A stretch of DNA of 41,838 bases from Rhodospirillales bacterium (GTDB taxonomy: Bacteria; Pseudomonadota; Alphaproteobacteria; Rhodospirillales; Defluviicoccaceae): positions 1 to 41,838 of the forward strand of contig JAEULH010000061.1 in the NCBI GenBank assembly GCA_016793925.1, written 5' to 3'. Numbering within the stretch: position 1 is the stretch's first letter; every line of letters starts with the position of its first letter. The notes under the pieces are model-generated. The model saw nothing but the letters and a program-made list of their open reading frames with translations. It ran no database searches and had not been told where the DNA came from. A program made the translations under genes and the position numbers. Below are positions 34,470 through 41,838 of this stretch, piece by piece.

Positions 34470-35855
34470 ATGGTGAAACCGGGCGGTCGCTTCGAGCTTT
34501 ATTCCGCGGCGACACGCGCTCTGCGGGCGTTCTTGAGTTGCATCATCTGGGTGGTCGGCACGGTCTCGATCGGGCACGCGGAAAGCCTGGACGACGCGCT
34601 CGTCAGCGCCTACGTCAGCAACCCCACGCTGCTTGCGGCCCAGGCAGGGCTTCGCCATACCGATGAACTGGTGCCCCAGGCGCTTGCCGGGTGGCGACCG
34701 CAGGCCGGCGCCAGCATCGGCGGCGGCTATGCGGACTCGAACTCGGCGGCGACCTCCATCGGCGGGACGAACAGCACCCACAATCTGTCGACCAGCCAGG
34801 GCCCGACCGCCGTGGCGACGCTCACCGTCAGGCAGCAGATCTACAAGTTCGGCCTTTCCGATACCGTCAGCCAGGCCAAGAACACGGTGCGCGCCAATCG
34901 AGCGCAGGTCGCCTCGGAGGAGCAGGATACGCTGCTGCGAGCCGCAACGGCCTACGTCGACACCCTCAAGGCGCAATACGATCTCAGATTCAGCGTCGAC
35001 CATCAGCAGCTTCTCAAGAGCGAGCTGGAAACGACTCAGCGCCGACTGAACCTCGGCGAAGTCCGCAACAGCGACGTGGCGCAAAGCGAGGCCAGTTATG
35101 CCGCGGCCACCGCGCAAAGAACCCAGGCGGAAGGCTTGCTGGCGGTGTCGCGCGAGACGTACCGTGCGGTCGTCGGCCATGAGCCCGGCAATCTGGCCAT
35201 ACCCGATTTGCCGAAGGGCCTTCCGGCGACCGAGGAGCAGGTCCTTGCCGCGGCGGAGTCCAACCCGGCGGTGAGCGCCGCCGACTACGCGGAGCGCGCC
35301 GCGCGCGACGGCGTCGAAGCGGCCTACGGCGAGAAGCTGCCCGACTTCTACCTGCAGGCCAGCGCGGAGCCGACGGGCGGCCACGTCCTCGCGCTGATGT
35401 CGGTGCCGATCTATACCGGCGTGCTCGACTCGAAGGTGCGCTCCGCCAAGGAACTGGTCGAGCAGCGCCGCCTCGATGCCGATGCCCAGCGGCTGCAGGC
35501 GCGACAAAGCGCCATGAGCGCGTGGCAGCAGTTGCAGACGGCGCGCGCCAACGTCAATTCGTTCGAGGCGCAAGTTCACGCGGCCGAACTTGCCGCCGCC
35601 AGCGTCGCTCGCGAGCAGAACGCCGGGCTCAGAACCGTCTACGATGTACTCGTCGCCCGACAGCAGGTTCTGGATTCCCAGCTCAGCCTCACCGGCGCCC
35701 GGCGCGACGCGGTCGTCGCGGCCTACCAGACCCTCGCCGCGATCGGTCGTCTTTCGGCCAGGGACCTCGGCCTCGACGTCCCGTACTACGACGACAAATC
35801 GCATTACCGCAGCGTGAAGGACAAATGGTGGGGAACAGGGCCCGACATGAAATAG
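34470..35855 (+). CDS. TolC-family outer-membrane efflux channel
   Basis: A 461-residue outer-membrane protein. A signal peptide ends near residue 38 (cleavage after GHA, before ESLDDAL). Two repeats of the outer-membrane efflux domain follow, with the usual LDDALVSAYVSNPTLLAAQA opening, LTVRQQIYKFGLS, RLNLGEVRNSDVAQSEA, and LRTVYDVLVARQQVLDSQLSL. Length matches TolC. It is the last gene of the adaptor-ATPase-permease-channel operon, 21 bases after the permease. The short C-terminal tail is charged. Confidence 0.93.
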   Translation: MVKPGGRFELYSAATRALRAFLSCIIWVVGTVSIGHAESLDDALVSAYVSNPTLLAAQAGLRHTDELVPQALAGWRPQAGASIGGGYADSNSAATSIGGTNSTHNLSTSQGPTAVATLTVRQQIYKFGLSDTVSQAKNTVRANRAQVASEEQDTLLRAATAYVDTLKAQYDLRFSVDHQQLLKSELETTQRRLNLGEVRNSDVAQSEASYAAATAQRTQAEGLLAVSRETYRAVVGHEPGNLAIPDLPKGLPATEEQVLAAAESNPAVSAADYAERAARDGVEAAYGEKLPDFYLQASAEPTGGHVLALMSVPIYTGVLDSKVRSAKELVEQRRLDADAQRLQARQSAMSAWQQLQTARANVNSFEAQVHAAELAAASVAREQNAGLRTVYDVLVARQQVLDSQLSLTGARRDAVVAAYQTLAAIGRLSARDLGLDVPYYDDKSHYRSVKDKWWGTGPDMK

Positions 35856-35929
35856 GGGCATGAAAGTCCCGTTGGCTTCGGCGTACCGGGGCCGGAGGCG
35901 TCATGTGCGTACGGCCGCGTTTCGCTTCC

Positions 35930-35959
35930 TTGCACGCTCGGCGCCGACGGCGCTATAAG
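35930..35959 (+). promoter_or_regulatory. Probable sigma-70 promoter of tRNA-Pro
   Basis: TTGCAC (35930-35935) and TATAAG (35954-35959) are separated by 18 bases, and the tRNA begins 17 bases after the -10 box. Spacing and match are good for a housekeeping promoter. Confidence 0.6.
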
Positions 35960-35976
35960 TCGGGCTCAGGCCCCGT

Positions 35977-36053
35977 CGGAGTGTAGCTCAGCCTGGTAGA
36001 GCACCGTCTTCGGGAGGCGGGGGCCGGAGGTTCGAATCCTCTCACTCCGACCA
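35977..36053 (+). tRNA. tRNA-Pro(CGG)
   Basis: A complete 77-base tRNA. The acceptor strands CGGAGTG (35977-35983) and CACTCCG (36043-36049) pair fully, the anticodon CGG is at 36011-36013 in the loop CTTCGGGA, the T arm contains GGTTCGAATCC, and CCA is encoded (36051-36053). The C at position 1 is normal for bacterial proline tRNAs. Confidence 0.97.
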
Positions 36054-36361
36054 AACTTTTCCGTCCCGTTTTTGACCGGGTGAGCGCGCCCAAGGCCGCG
36101 CCAGTGCCGCACAGCCGCGAGCACAGACCTCATGGCTCCCGCCGCCGCCGGTCTCGCCGTTTCCCGCAGCAGCAAGATGCCCTGCAATGAGCGGTTCATG
36201 TTTTGCCGCCATATTGCTGCCATGCTTGGCGATGACAAATCATCCGCCGACGGTCTGCAGTAAAAGGCAATAGATAAATGGCGCGAATGCGGGGCATTCG
36301 GGCGCAGAAGGGCTTTCGTGGGGGTCTGTTGCCGGCGGTTACCTGGAGAGGTGTCAGCGAC
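36054..36361. other. Intergenic region between tRNA-Pro and secreted protein
   Basis: No gene is supported in these 308 bases. A weak CCCG/CGGG hairpin with internal T residues lies just after the tRNA (about 36064-36081). A GGAGAGG ribosome site ends the region. Confidence 0.5.
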
Positions 36362-37336
36362 ATGCGTACAGCGGAGCGTTCCATACGGCGAATTTTTGCC
36401 GCGGTTTTTGTCGCGGCGATTTCCTTGACCGCGGCCACAACTCTCGCCTCCGGCGCCTGGGCCGCCGGTGCTTGCGTGGCGCCGCCGGTTCTGACCGCGC
36501 CCAAGGTCTATGAAGGCAAGTGCCCCGAAGAGGCGGGAGGTCCGGGAACGGTCATCTATACCGGCGACGTCCTGATCAAGCTGCCGACCAACAGGGTCTG
36601 CGGCGGTAGCATCATTGTCGCCCGCGCCCGCAATGTCCGCATCACCGGCGGATCCATTGTGTACAACGGCAGCAACAAGGAAGCGGTCATTACCATCAAG
36701 GACTCGTCGGGAACCGCGCTCATCGACGGGCTCAGCATCGACGTCAACGACAAGTTTTCCGACGCCATCCGGGCGGTCAGAAACACGGGCCGCCTCATCG
36801 TCCAGAACACCCGCATCAGCGGCGTCACCGGCCAGCCCAGCGGTCCGCACGGCGACATCACCCACGCCCAGGGCGGCGGCCCGCTCAGCGAGCTGACCTT
36901 GCAGAACGTGAGCGCCTACACGGGCTACCAGGGGCTGTTTACGCCCTACCGGCCCACCGAAGGTCACGGGACGCACAAGTTGACGCTCGATCGGGTGAAC
37001 TTCGGCTATGACCCGAACATTCCCTCGTCAAGCAAGCCGCTGATGCTGCTGTTCATGGGCAGCGCCACCGACGCCACCAATCGCCCGCCGGACCGGGGGA
37101 CGACCCTCTCCAACGTCTATGTCGACGTCAGCCTCTGGCAGAACCAGCTGCGCGGCTTCGCCTATAACAAGGCCATCTACGCCGGGCCGACAGTACAAGG
37201 CGATGGCTGTGCCTCTTTTGCGGCCGCCAACAAGATTAGCGGCCGCGCCTGCGGTGGCCGCCCGCCCGCCGGCGACTTCGCGCCGAAAGAACGCGTCGGT
37301 CTTGCCTACAACCGCGCATACTTCTGCACGAACTGA
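36362..37336 (+). CDS. Secreted protein with right-handed beta-helix-like repeats
   Basis: A 324-residue exported protein. A signal peptide runs to about residue 35 (positive start RSIRR, then a hydrophobic stretch, cleavage near AWA). The mature part has successive short strands such as GGSIIVARARNVRITGGSIV, EAVITIKDSSGTALIDGLSI, RLIVQNTRISGVTG and LTLQNVSAYTGYQGL, the spacing expected of a parallel beta-helix (pectate-lyase-like). Six cysteines in the mature part, including C-x-APP near its start and two near the end, suggest disulfides. ATG 36362 has a good ribosome site. No catalytic motif is recognised; polysaccharide binding or lysis is possible. It stands alone. Confidence 0.65.
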   Translation: MRTAERSIRRIFAAVFVAAISLTAATTLASGAWAAGACVAPPVLTAPKVYEGKCPEEAGGPGTVIYTGDVLIKLPTNRVCGGSIIVARARNVRITGGSIVYNGSNKEAVITIKDSSGTALIDGLSIDVNDKFSDAIRAVRNTGRLIVQNTRISGVTGQPSGPHGDITHAQGGGPLSELTLQNVSAYTGYQGLFTPYRPTEGHGTHKLTLDRVNFGYDPNIPSSSKPLMLLFMGSATDATNRPPDRGTTLSNVYVDVSLWQNQLRGFAYNKAIYAGPTVQGDGCASFAAANKISGRACGGRPPAGDFAPKERVGLAYNRAYFCTN

Positions 37337-37406
37337 GCGGTCCCGGACCGGCCTGCTTCACGTGGCGGTCCTGCGCCTTGCCCTGGGCTGACGCCGGGCC
37401 GCCGCC

Positions 37407-38219
37407 CTAGCGCCCGGTCCACTTCGGCGGCGGCTGCTTGGCGACGAAGGCGTCGATGCCGGCCCCGGCGTCCTCGCCCATCATGTTGCAGGTCATTGCC
37501 TCGCTGGCTGCGGCGTAGGCGGCGTCGAGACCGTCTTCGAGCTGGCGGTAGAACAGCCCCTTGCCGATGGCGACCGCCGCCGGCGACTTCGCCGCGATCG
37601 CTCCGGCGAGATCGGCCACCGCGTCGTCGAGCGCTTCGGCAGCGACGACGCGGTTGACGAGGCCGTAGCGGTGCGCCGTCTCGGCGTCGATGAAGTCGCC
37701 GGTCAGGAGCATTTCCATCGCCTGCTTGCGCCCGACATTGCGGCTGAGCGCGACCATCGGCGTCGAGCAGAACAGGCCGAGGTTGACCCCGGAGACGGCG
37801 AAGCGCGCGTTGGCGGAAGCGATCGCCAGGTCGCAGGCGGCGACCAGTTGGCAGCCGGCGGCGGTCGCGATCCCGTGGACCCGGGCGATCACCGGCTGCG
37901 GGATCCGGGTTATCGCGAGCATCACCTGCGCGCACCGGTCAAACAGTGCCCGGGTCGCTTCCCGGCCCGGGTTCTCGCGCATCTCCTTGAGATCGTGACC
38001 CGCGCAGAAGGCCTTGCCGCTGCCGGCGATGACGACGACGCGCACCGTCCGGTCGGCGCCGATCGCGTCGAGCTCGCGTTGCAGCGCTGCGAGGAGAGCG
38101 ACCGAAAGGGCGTTGAACTTGTCCGGCCGGTTCAGGGTCAGGGTGGCGATCCCGTCGGCATCCCGGCGCGCAAGCACGCCCTCTTGCGGCCCAGTTTCCA
38201 GCTCTGCCGTAGCGCTCAT
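37407..38219 (-). CDS. Enoyl-CoA hydratase/isomerase family protein, ECHDC3-like, catalytic Glu missing
   Basis: A 270-residue crotonase-fold protein. The CoA and oxyanion regions are intact: RPDKFNALS, AFCAGHDLKEM (70-80) and VHGIATAAGCQLVAACDLAIA. The two catalytic glutamates of true enoyl-CoA hydratase are absent: Gln124 replaces the first (GCQL for GCEL), and the second falls in VSGVNLGLFCSTP, with no acid. This pattern and MVALSRNVGRKQAMEMLLTG match ECHDC3-like proteins, whose reaction is not settled. ATG 38219 is chosen because GGGAGGAT lies just upstream. It is divergent from a thioesterase-like gene, which suggests acyl-CoA metabolism. Confidence 0.88.
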   Translation of the reverse strand: MSATAELETGPQEGVLARRDADGIATLTLNRPDKFNALSVALLAALQRELDAIGADRTVRVVVIAGSGKAFCAGHDLKEMRENPGREATRALFDRCAQVMLAITRIPQPVIARVHGIATAAGCQLVAACDLAIASANARFAVSGVNLGLFCSTPMVALSRNVGRKQAMEMLLTGDFIDAETAHRYGLVNRVVAAEALDDAVADLAGAIAAKSPAAVAIGKGLFYRQLEDGLDAAYAAASEAMTCNMMGEDAGAGIDAFVAKQPPPKWTGR

Positions 38220-38296
38220 ATTCGATCCTCCCATTTCCGCTTTCCCGTGGTGTAAGAATGAGCGGGGCGCAGCGCAAGGAGCCAGGGGAGACAGCG

Positions 38297-38725
38297 ATGA
38301 GTGCGATCAGCGTCGAGCAGTTCAACGCCATCATTCGCGACGACCTGCCCTGGGCCTATGCGATCGGCATGCATGCGGACTCCATCACCGACGGCGCGGC
38401 GGTGCTGCGCCTGCCGTTCAACGAAAGCATGTTGCGGCCCGGCGGGGTCATCTCCGGGCCGACGATCATGGCCCTGGCCGACGCCTGCATGTACGCCGCG
38501 GTGCTGTCGCGGATCGGCGAGATCAAGCTGGCGGTCACGACCAGCTTCAACATCAATTTCCTTTACGGCGCGAGCGCGGTCGATCTCCTCGCCGAAGGCA
38601 GCCTGCTCAAGCTCGGCAAGCGGCTCGCCGTGGTTCAGGTCTCGGTCCACTCCGAAGGCGTCGCCCGCGCAGTGGCCCATGCCACCGGCACCTACTCGAT
38701 CCCGCCGGCGCGACAGGAACGCTAG
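38297..38725 (+). CDS. PaaI-type hotdog-fold thioesterase
   Basis: A 142-residue single-domain hotdog protein. ESMLRPGGVISGPTIMALAD holds the usual helix start with its conserved G-x-x-x-G-x-x-x-A-D pattern, and KLAVTTSFNINFLYGA and LAEGSLLKLGKRLAVVQVSV are the family's strands. The final segment ATGTYSIPP also fits. ATG 38297 has a GGGGAGA ribosome site; the frame extends 39 bases upstream. It likely hydrolyses an acyl-CoA, perhaps aromatic, but the substrate cannot be read. It is divergent from the enoyl-CoA hydratase homologue and convergent with the HemN-type gene. Confidence 0.87.
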   Translation: MSAISVEQFNAIIRDDLPWAYAIGMHADSITDGAAVLRLPFNESMLRPGGVISGPTIMALADACMYAAVLSRIGEIKLAVTTSFNINFLYGASAVDLLAEGSLLKLGKRLAVVQVSVHSEGVARAVAHATGTYSIPPARQER

Positions 38726-38745
38726 CGCCGCCGCCGTCGGATCGC

Positions 38746-40095
38746 TCACACCGCGCGCGAGTGGCGGGCTTCGCCGTGCGCGAGGTAGGCGTCGAAGGCG
38801 GCGGCGGCGAGGCGGACCAGTGGCCGGCCGGCCTCGGTGACGCGAACCGTCCGGCCGTCGAGAGCGACGACACCGTCGGCGGCGAGAGGGCCAAGGGCGG
38901 CGAACGCGGCCGCGAAGGCGTCGGCGTCGGCGCCGTGGCGGCGGCAGATCGCGGCGACATCCACGAACAGATCGCACATCAGCCGCTCGATGATTTCGCC
39001 GCGCAGGCGGTCGTCGCCGACGAAGGCGATGCCGCGCGCAACGGGCAGCCGGCCGCCGGCGACGGCTTCACGGTAGTCCTTCAGCGCCATGATGTTCTGG
39101 ACGTAGCCTTGCGGCAGGCTGCCGATGGCCGAGGCCCCGAAGCCGAGGAGGACCGCGGCCGCGTCCGTTGTGTAGCCCTGGAAGTTGCGATGCAGGTGGC
39201 CGGCCGCGGCGGCCTTGGCCAGCGGATCGTCGGCGCGGGCGAAGTGGTCGAGGCCGACCGGGCGCAGGCCCCGTTCCTCAAGTCTTCGGGCGGCGGCGGC
39301 ATTTTGGTGCCAGCGTTCCGTCGACCCGGGCAGGCTGGCCTCGTCGATCAGCTTCTGGTGGGTCTTCATCCACGGGACATGGGCGTATCCGAAGAGGGCG
39401 ACCCGGGCGGGCTCGAGTTGCAGCGCAAGGTCGACCATCGCCTCGACCTTGCCCACCGTCTGGTGCGGCAGACCGTACATCAGATCGAGGTTGATCGCGT
39501 CGATGCCGTGGCGGCGCAGCCAGCCGCAGACCCGCTCGACGACCTCGTACGGCTGGCGGCGGTTGATTGCCGCCTGCACCGCGGGGTCGAAGTCCTGGAC
39601 CCCGATGCTGGCGCGGTTGACGCCCGCCTCCGCCAAAGCGGCGATATACGCCTCGGTCGCATCGCGCGGGTCGATCTCGACCGCGATCTCGGCGTCGGCG
39701 GCGAAGGCGAAGGCCGCGCGCAGGCCGGCGACAAGCGCGAGCCAGTCGCCCGGTGCCAGCATCGTCGGGCTGCCGCCGCCCCAGTGGAGATGGCTGGCCT
39801 CGAAGCGGCCCGGCAGGGCGTCCGCGACCAGCCGAACCTCGGCGGCCAGCGCCTCGAGGTAGGCGCGGATCGGTTCGTAGCGGTTGACGATCTTGGTGTA
39901 GCAGCCGCAGAACCAGCACATCTCGTCGCAGAAGGGGATGTGGAAATAGAGCGACAGCGACCGGCTCGGATCCAGCCCGGCGAGCCAGCCGCGGTACAGG
40001 CCGTCGTCGGCGAGAGCGCGGAAGTGCGGCGCGGTGGGATAGCTGGTATAGCGCGGCACCCGGAGGTCGTATTTCTCGGCCAGCCGTTCGCTCAT
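38746..40095 (-). CDS. hemN: Oxygen-independent coproporphyrinogen III oxidase (HemN)
   Basis: A 449-residue radical-SAM enzyme that decarboxylates coproporphyrinogen III to protoporphyrinogen IX without oxygen. The cluster motif is Cys56-x3-Cys60-x2-Cys63 in FHIPFCDEMCWFCGC, with Tyr50 and His52 just before. GGGSPTML and the HemN-specific N terminus RYTSYPTAPHF are present, as is the C-terminal HemN domain (about 360-440). True HemN, rather than HemW, is favoured by length, by the C-G-C after the motif and by the N-terminal segment. It follows the FAA-hydrolase gene by 22 bases. Confidence 0.93.
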   Translation of the reverse strand: MSERLAEKYDLRVPRYTSYPTAPHFRALADDGLYRGWLAGLDPSRSLSLYFHIPFCDEMCWFCGCYTKIVNRYEPIRAYLEALAAEVRLVADALPGRFEASHLHWGGGSPTMLAPGDWLALVAGLRAAFAFAADAEIAVEIDPRDATEAYIAALAEAGVNRASIGVQDFDPAVQAAINRRQPYEVVERVCGWLRRHGIDAINLDLMYGLPHQTVGKVEAMVDLALQLEPARVALFGYAHVPWMKTHQKLIDEASLPGSTERWHQNAAAARRLEERGLRPVGLDHFARADDPLAKAAAAGHLHRNFQGYTTDAAAVLLGFGASAIGSLPQGYVQNIMALKDYREAVAGGRLPVARGIAFVGDDRLRGEIIERLMCDLFVDVAAICRRHGADADAFAAAFAALGPLAADGVVALDGRTVRVTEAGRPLVRLAAAAFDAYLAHGEARHSRAV

Positions 40096-40117
40096 CGCCT
40101 CCTCCGGCGACAGCCGC

Positions 40118-40978
40118 TCAGCCGACGCCGGCCATCGAGAACGCGACGACCTCGTGGCGTTGGCGGCCGAGGCCTTCGACGCCGCACTCGATCACGTCGC
40201 CGGGCCGGAGGTAGCGCGGCGGCTTGCATCCCAGGCCGACGCCGGCGGGCGTGCCGGTCGCGATCACGTCGCCCGGCATCAGGGTCATGAACTGGCTCAG
40301 GTGACAGACCAGGTCGGCGACGGTGTGCATCATGTCGGCGGTATTGGCGTTCTGCCGCCGCTCGCCGTTCAGGTCGAGCCAGAGGTCGAGCGCCTGCGGG
40401 TCGGCAACCTCGTCGCGGGTGGCCAGCCACGGCCCCAGCGGGCCGAAGGTGTCGGCGCTCTTGCCCTTGATGAACTGACCGCCGCGCTCTTTCTGGAAGG
40501 CGCGTTCGGAGACGTCGTTGATCACGGCGAAGCCGGCGACGGCGTCCAGCGCGCGCTCCGGCTCGAGGTAGGACGTGCGCGTGCCGATGATGACCGCCAG
40601 TTCCACCTCCCAGTCCGTCTTTTCCGATCCGCGCGGCAGCATGATCGGGTCGTTCGGTCCGCTGAGCGAGGTGATTGCCTTGGAAAAGACCATCGGGTCG
40701 TCGCGCACGGTCGCGCCCGTTTCTTCGGCGTGCTGGCGGTAGTTGAGCCCGATGGCGAGAATCTTGCCGACGCCGGCGACCGGCGGCCCGAGGCGCGGGC
40801 TGCCCTCGACCAGCGGCAGCGAGAGCGGGTCGAGCGAAGCCAGCCGGCGGAGGCGCTCGGGCGCCAGGACGTCGCCGGCAATGTCGCCCACGTGGGCGGA
40901 GAGGTCGCGGATATGCCCGCCGTCATCGACCAGCCCCGGCTTCTCGCCGCCCCGCGGGCCAAAGCGCACCAACTTCAT
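40118..40978 (-). CDS. Fumarylacetoacetate hydrolase family protein
   Basis: A 286-residue member of the FAH family. Metal ligands are recognisable: Glu124 and Glu126 in DWEVELAVIIG and Asp155 in VINDVSERAFQ. ILAIGLNYRQHAEETG (73-88) and KSADTFGPLGPWL form the active-site surroundings; MPGDVIATGTPAGVGLG is the typical C-terminal signature. The family hydrolyses or decarboxylates 2-oxo acids in aromatic and related breakdown; the exact substrate is unclear (ureidoglycolate lyase-like, 2-keto-4-pentenoate hydratase-like or acylpyruvase). Length fits the short FAH group. Confidence 0.9.
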   Translation of the reverse strand: MKLVRFGPRGGEKPGLVDDGGHIRDLSAHVGDIAGDVLAPERLRRLASLDPLSLPLVEGSPRLGPPVAGVGKILAIGLNYRQHAEETGATVRDDPMVFSKAITSLSGPNDPIMLPRGSEKTDWEVELAVIIGTRTSYLEPERALDAVAGFAVINDVSERAFQKERGGQFIKGKSADTFGPLGPWLATRDEVADPQALDLWLDLNGERRQNANTADMMHTVADLVCHLSQFMTLMPGDVIATGTPAGVGLGCKPPRYLRPGDVIECGVEGLGRQRHEVVAFSMAGVG

Positions 40979-41788
40979 CGCTGTTCCCTTCGCGTCTCAT
41001 GCCAGCCAGGGGTCCGTGGCGCTCTTTCCTGGCGGCCGCACACGCCGCTGCGCCGCGTGATGTGCCGGTAAGCTAGCCCTCCCGCGCAGCCGCGGCAACA
41101 GTCGCAACCCGGCCACGCCGTGCGATGGCGCCCGGTCAAGTCATGACGTCTTCGAAGTGAAAGACCGTTCCTAAGGCCGATGAGAAAGTACCCGCACTGC
41201 CGGTTGTCCAGATTTCGGACGTGTACTGCTTGGACATGCCGCGAAAGAAACAGCCGGGGGTCGGCGCAAGTTCACCCGGGCGCCCGTTGGGCTGGCGGCA
41301 GTCCCAGGAGAGCGCGTCGCGCGCGCTTCCCGGGTTCGACCGCGGCGCTTCACGTGAGCCCTCTCCCGCCCGCGGCTGCCGTCACCCGCGGGCTGACCCG
41401 CGGGTCCACAGCCGGCCCGCCCGACATGCCCCAAATATGACACATTATCCGGTACTTGGGGGCAGAAGCAGCGCCGACACTGCAACGGTCTACCGTTCCC
41501 TCCCGTGGCGCTATGCCCATGTATTTGAGTGTTGCGTCCGGGGTACACTGTAAGAATTCAATTTTCTTACTACTTGTGCTTTTGTAGGAATGTGCAATGC
41601 TGGATGGGCGCTTTCACATCTGCGGTAAAGCCTCGACTGGGCAGCGCCAGGGCCGGCGGCGACAAAAACCACCGGGCTCCAGCCCTGCAACGGGTGCGGT
41701 GCGCTTGAAACGGAGAACATTGTGTTAACGCCCGGAACGCCCGGCGGTAAGTCCGGCGTCCCGGCGCCAGGATGAATGGGAGGAGTCA
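40979..41788. other. Long non-coding stretch upstream of an RTX-like gene
   Basis: No gene is supported in these 810 bases; the open frames have unlikely composition. GC content drops sharply around 41500-41600, where an inverted repeat occurs. The final 90 bases hold repeated CCGGCG/CGCCGG blocks and the GGGAGGAG ribosome site of the next gene. It may contain promoters or a long leader. Confidence 0.55.
41550..41570. promoter_or_regulatory. AT-rich inverted repeat (operator candidate)
   Basis: GTAAGAA (41550-41556), a 7-base spacer, then TTCTTAC (41564-41570) form a perfect 7-bp inverted repeat in an AT-rich island, 219 bases before the RTX-like gene. TTGTGC (41574-41579) follows. It could bind a dimeric regulator. 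Confidence 0.4.
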
Positions 41789-41838
41789 ATGGGCAAATAC
41801 ACAGGCACAAGCGGCGCCGACACCATCACCCCGACCAC
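41789..41838 (+). CDS. Probable RTX-type calcium-binding protein (partial, 5' end only)
   Basis: Only the first 16 codons are visible: MGKYTGTSGADTITPT. The run GTSGADTI resembles the G-T-x-G-x-D-T-I opening of hemolysin-type calcium-binding repeats, common at the N terminus of large alphaproteobacterial RTX proteins secreted by type I systems. GGGAGGAG lies about 5-10 bases upstream. Identity and size cannot be judged from so little sequence; the MacAB-TolC genes upstream are not a classical RTX exporter. Confidence 0.55.
   Translation, partial: MGKYTGTSGADTITPT

Noticed and set aside
1-41838. CRISPR arrays, rRNA genes and complete insertion sequences
   Set aside because: No regularly spaced repeats, rRNA-like stretches or transposase genes with flanking inverted repeats were seen.

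Overview
The window looks like a high-GC alphaproteobacterial chromosome, probably of the Rhodospirillales type. The reasons are the aerobic cobalamin route with CobN-type cobaltochelatase, the run of S49 peptidase, glyQ, glyS and ppdK, frequent GTG/TTG starts, and RTX-type secretion genes. The genus cannot be named from sequence alone.

Left arm (1-3331): the integrase-proximal end of an integrated element, probably a prophage or related island, visibly less GC-rich than the rest. A minus-strand chain of five tightly coupled genes runs off the left edge and ends in a phage-type ClpP-like protease. It is divergent from an excisionase-like HTH gene and a tyrosine recombinase. The recombinase gene ends against the 5' half of a tRNA-Pro(UGG), which marks the attachment junction. 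From 3332 to 6125 lie a 329-residue protein of unknown function with a C-terminal zinc-finger-like motif and an AraC-type regulator.

Cobalamin region (6641-19666): cobD with a GST-like gene on the plus strand converges on a minus-strand operon cobU-cobW-cobN-cobO-SYLF lipoprotein-cobQ. A complete cobalamin riboswitch precedes cobU. A histidine phosphatase (cobC-type) and cobS follow on the minus strand, with cobT divergent. The genes cover late cobalt insertion, adenosylation, amidation and nucleotide-loop assembly. The corrin-ring methylation genes are not in the window.

Housekeeping region (19726-30757): an M48 metalloprotease lipoprotein, a cupin gene with no ordinary start codon and a REP-like repeat over its 5' end, ppdK with a terminator, glyS, glyQ, an S49 peptidase, a TrmN6-type methyltransferase, a DUF2007 protein, and a divergent polyprenyl diphosphate synthase.

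Right arm (30758-41838): a MacA / split MacB / TolC efflux operon behind an AT-rich promoter with a direct repeat, tRNA-Pro(CGG), a secreted beta-helix-like protein, an enoyl-CoA hydratase homologue lacking both catalytic glutamates, a PaaI-type thioesterase, a HemN-type radical-SAM enzyme, a fumarylacetoacetase-family hydrolase, an 810-base non-coding stretch, and the first codons of an RTX-like protein.

I did not find a clearly new multi-gene system. The best leads are the duplicated small genes in the left element, the tRNA half-gene junction, the SYLF lipoprotein inside the cob operon, the repeat-invaded cupin start, and two unexplained operator-like sites.
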